Source: Globobulimina sp.
Lineage: Eukaryota > Foraminifera > Rotaliida
NCBI GenBank assembly: GCA_003354225.1
Contig: PIVH01000261.1
Coordinates: forward strand, 1 to 6,640
DNA length: 6,640 bases
Reading direction: 5' to 3'
Part shown: positions 6,186 to 6,640 of the stretch, piece after piece
Layout of the letters: each line of letters opens with the position of its first letter
How positions within the stretch are numbered: the stretch's first letter is position 1
The notes under the pieces: model-generated
What the model saw: the letters and a program-made list of their open reading frames with translations, nothing else
The model's database searches: none
What the model was told of the DNA's origin: nothing
Translations under genes and position numbers: made by a program

Positions 6186-6640
6186 GATCTCGCAACTCAT
6201 TAAACTGTGGTTTTTAATAATAATCTAATTTAAATTAATAAATTGCTGTATTTTATCGAGTCGCAGCTTCCATTGCATTGAAACAACAAAATCCTTGTGA
6301 TTTTTTAGGCGCATCAATTATTGAATTTAATCAAATTGTATATTAGTTAAGAAATTGAATTATATATTTAATTTGTATAAATGTGGTGCATTATTAAAAC
6401 ACACAGGAAATTAATTAGCTGCATTGGTAAACCCTTCTTCTCCACGCATAGAGATGATAGCAAAGCAAGATTGAACATAATAAGTGATGTATGATTAATA
6501 TTAATATGATCATATATTGCATTATGCAAAAGTGAGCTGCCCATGCTATGTGGTGCTATGCTATGCAGTCTGTACTCTCTACTCTGTGTGGTATGCTTTA
6601 CCATTAAAATGGGATATGGACAGATGCTTTGTTCTATGTT
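6186..6640. other. Intergenic DNA to the window end, possible first exon inside
   Basis: No gene can be supported. A + strand frame, ATG 6381 to TGA 6492-6494 (37 residues), has varied codons and is interrupted at 6489 by GTATGATT, a donor resembling the real one at 358. Three GCTATG copies (6545-6550, 6555-6560, 6560-6565) and two TACTCT copies (6573-6578, 6580-6585) form a small repeat patch. ATGCAAA recurs at 6524-6530. ATG 6609 is open to the edge for ten codons, too short to judge. A 78-codon minus-strand frame spans 6368-6604 and shows no recognisable feature. Confidence 0.35.
6545..6585. repeat. Patch of short GCTATG and TACTCT repeats
   Basis: GCTATG appears three times within 21 nt, two copies overlapping, followed by TACTCT twice at a 7-nt spacing. 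It looks like a small cryptic microsatellite and sits between genes. No function is suggested. Confidence 0.5.

Noticed and set aside
6029-6217. 62-codon + strand frame across the TATA and G-free region
   Set aside because: It begins with GTG; the first ATG (6077) overlaps the TATA region, the product is low-complexity and it shows no motif.
6436-6495. C/D-box snoRNA suggested by GTGATGT at 6484-6490
   Set aside because: The C box has a mismatch, and I found no D box (CTGA) at suitable spacing and no terminal stem.
6368-6604. 78-codon minus-strand frame
   Set aside because: One open frame of this length is not surprising over the gene-free 770 nt, and no domain, signal or family is recognisable. 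It also overlaps the repeat patch.
1-6640. Mobile element, phage, CRISPR or bacterial defence system
   Set aside because: There is no transposase, integrase, terminal inverted repeat pair, repeat-spacer array or bacterial operon structure; all genes look eukaryotic.

Overview
The window looks like nuclear DNA of an AT-rich microbial eukaryote. Three protein genes lie on the + strand and use TAA, TGA and TAA as stops with no sign of code reassignment. One gene carries a short GT-AG intron. The intergenic DNA holds TATATAAA boxes and an AATAAA signal, with no bacterial-style ribosome binding sites or operon spacing. The gene set (a secreted Cys-rich surface protein, a centrin-binding Sfi1-like protein and a pterin-dehydratase-like protein with a possible organelle presequence) suits a protist with centrioles or basal bodies. 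I cannot name the lineage from the sequence.

Layout: 1-239 is upstream DNA with a 10-bp hairpin and a pyrimidine-rich leader. 240-1001 is a two-exon gene for a 232-residue secreted, probably membrane-anchored protein with 12 extracellular cysteines; its 63-nt intron is at 358-420. 1002-1613 is intergenic and holds a pair of 41-nt-spaced repeats, a TATA box at 1434 and a 34-codon upstream ORF. 1614-5120 is one long exon for a 1168-residue Sfi1-like protein: a polar N-terminus, a coiled coil, about 13 Trp-centred repeats at roughly 33-residue spacing, and a very lysine-rich C-terminus. 5121-5299 is a short spacer. 5300-5872 encodes a 190-residue protein with a C-terminal pterin-4a-carbinolamine dehydratase (PCD/DCoH) fold in which two of the three active-site histidines are tyrosines. 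5873-6640 contains no gene I can support, but has a poly(A) signal, a TATATAAA box, an 82-nt stretch without G and a possible short first exon.

The three genes are not an evident pathway: cell surface, centrosome/basal body and pterin metabolism (or a non-enzymatic offshoot of it) are unrelated roles, and each gene seems to have its own promoter. I found no mobile element, CRISPR array, rRNA or tRNA. I see no complete novel system. The items most worth a second look are the substituted PCD active site, the threefold Cys-rich ectodomain, and a 9-mer (TGTTTGCAT) found four times, always between genes.
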